From Cellulosimicrobium sp. ES-005 (lineage in GTDB: Bacteria; Actinomycetota; Actinomycetes; Actinomycetales; Cellulomonadaceae): 64,000 bases of DNA. The notes beneath the pieces were generated by a model that worked only from the letters and a program-made list of their open reading frames with translations, did no database searches and was not told where the DNA came from. Positions within the stretch are counted from its first letter, which is position 1. Each line of letters starts with the position of its first letter. Where the stretch lies: the NCBI RefSeq assembly GCF_040448685.1, contig NZ_CP159290.1:1302001-1366000 (forward strand), read 5' to 3'. Of the stretch, positions 63,392-64,000 are shown one piece after another. The position numbers and the translations under genes were made by a program.

Positions 63392-63508
63392 GCCGCCACC
63401 GTCCCCGCGAGCCCGACGCCGGTGCGGCCGTCCCGGGGGCGGGTGCGCCCCGGCGTCGTGCACGGGGGAGGATGGGGGCGGGGGGACACCGACCCGAGAA
63501 GGAGACCC

Positions 63509-64000
63509 ATGCCCGCGCCCACGACGCCCACCCGTGAGTTCGTCACCGGCCTGCCCAAGGCGGAGCTGCACCTGCACCTGGAGGGCACGCTCGAGCCCGA
63601 CCTCAAGCTGCGGCTCGCGCAGAAGAACGGGATCGACATCGGCCAGACGACGGTCGAGGAGGTGCGCGCGACCTACGCGTTCGACTCCCTGACGAGCTTC
63701 CTCGCCGTGTACTACCCGGCGATGGAGGTGCTGCAGACCGCGGACGACTTCTACGAGCTCGCCGACGCCTACCTCGCCCGCGCGGCGGCGGACGGCGTGA
63801 AGCACGCCGAGATGTTCTTCGACCCGCAGGCGCACACGTCGCGGGGCGTGCCGTTCGAGGCGGTCGTGACGGGCTACCACCGCGCCGCGGCCGAGGCGCC
63901 GAGCAAGCACGGCATCGACGCGCACCTCATCCTGTGCTTCCTGCGCGACCACTCCGCACAGAGCGCGGCAGAGACGCTCGAGGCGTCGGTGCCGTTCCGG
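63509..64000 (+). CDS. Adenine/adenosine deaminase, 3' end cut by the window edge
   Basis: ATG at 63509 behind AAGGAG opens a frame that runs out of the window after 164 codons. LPKAELHLHLEGTLEP holds the metal-binding HxH; the EGTLEP ending and AEMFFDPQAHTSRGV resemble the adenine deaminase subgroup more than HLDGSLRP-type adenosine deaminases. It deaminates a purine in salvage. The catalytic Glu and further metal ligands lie beyond the edge, so specificity is open. Confidence 0.85.
   Translation, partial: MPAPTTPTREFVTGLPKAELHLHLEGTLEPDLKLRLAQKNGIDIGQTTVEEVRATYAFDSLTSFLAVYYPAMEVLQTADDFYELADAYLARAAADGVKHAEMFFDPQAHTSRGVPFEAVVTGYHRAAAEAPSKHGIDAHLILCFLRDHSAQSAAETLEASVPFR

Overview
The window is chromosomal DNA of a very high-GC actinobacterium. 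Nearly all genes show strong G/C third positions, GTG starts are common, and many start codons lie 6-7 nt behind a TANNNT box (leaderless transcripts). The secreted enzymes (a GH92 mannosidase, an AA10 lytic polysaccharide monooxygenase with FN3 and CBM2 modules, a class A acid phosphatase with accessory domains), together with the gene order, suggest a polysaccharide-degrading member of the Cellulomonas/Cellulosimicrobium/Promicromonospora group. That placement is inference from gene content, not a database match. No insertion sequence, prophage or CRISPR array was seen.

The main theme is branched-chain amino acid metabolism. The left edge cuts ilvC. leuB (3.7 kb), ilvE (5.0 kb) and a citramalate synthase gene, cimA (7.2 kb), follow. 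An IclR-type regulator is divergent from leuC-leuD at 44-46 kb, and an unusual short leucyl-tRNA synthetase gene lies at 50-53 kb. cimA has a leader that looks like a classical attenuator: a 14-codon peptide rich in Leu/Val/Ile codons, a hairpin across its stop codon, and a terminator hairpin with a T-tract.

The rest is mixed. 9-15 kb holds lipoate ligase, YggS, YccF, YbaK, a VIT-type transporter, two GNAT proteins and a CMD-family protein. A large Ski2-like helicase is at 15-17.7 kb. At 18-24 kb a secreted GH92 mannosidase and a secreted phosphatase stand side by side, share a C-terminal domain, and are preceded by LacI-type operator palindromes. 24-30.6 kb has a YdeI-like protein, an APH(3')-like kinase, a 3-methyladenine glycosylase-like protein and three tandem membrane proteins with Pro-rich N-termini. 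30.6-41.4 kb has metabolic genes, gltX, a YeiH/LysR pair and a coupled methyltransferase/maleylpyruvate isomerase-like pair. tRNA-Gln and tRNA-Glu lie at 41.6-41.8 kb. 47-54.5 kb has a CNNM-type protein, a DUF808 protein, leuS and lpdA. 54.8-64 kb has an archaeal-type ATPase, a hydrolase/MarR pair, a GIY-YIG protein, a CPBP protease, a two-component system, the LPMO, and the start of an adenine/adenosine deaminase gene at the right edge.

Non-coding DNA is unusually structured. Most gene ends carry long, often perfect, hairpins. A separate family of 21-bp repeats with core GAGGTAGAG forms three clusters (about 10.0, 11.3 and 37.6 kb), each between convergent genes, and supplies the TAG stop codon of one gene at each cluster.
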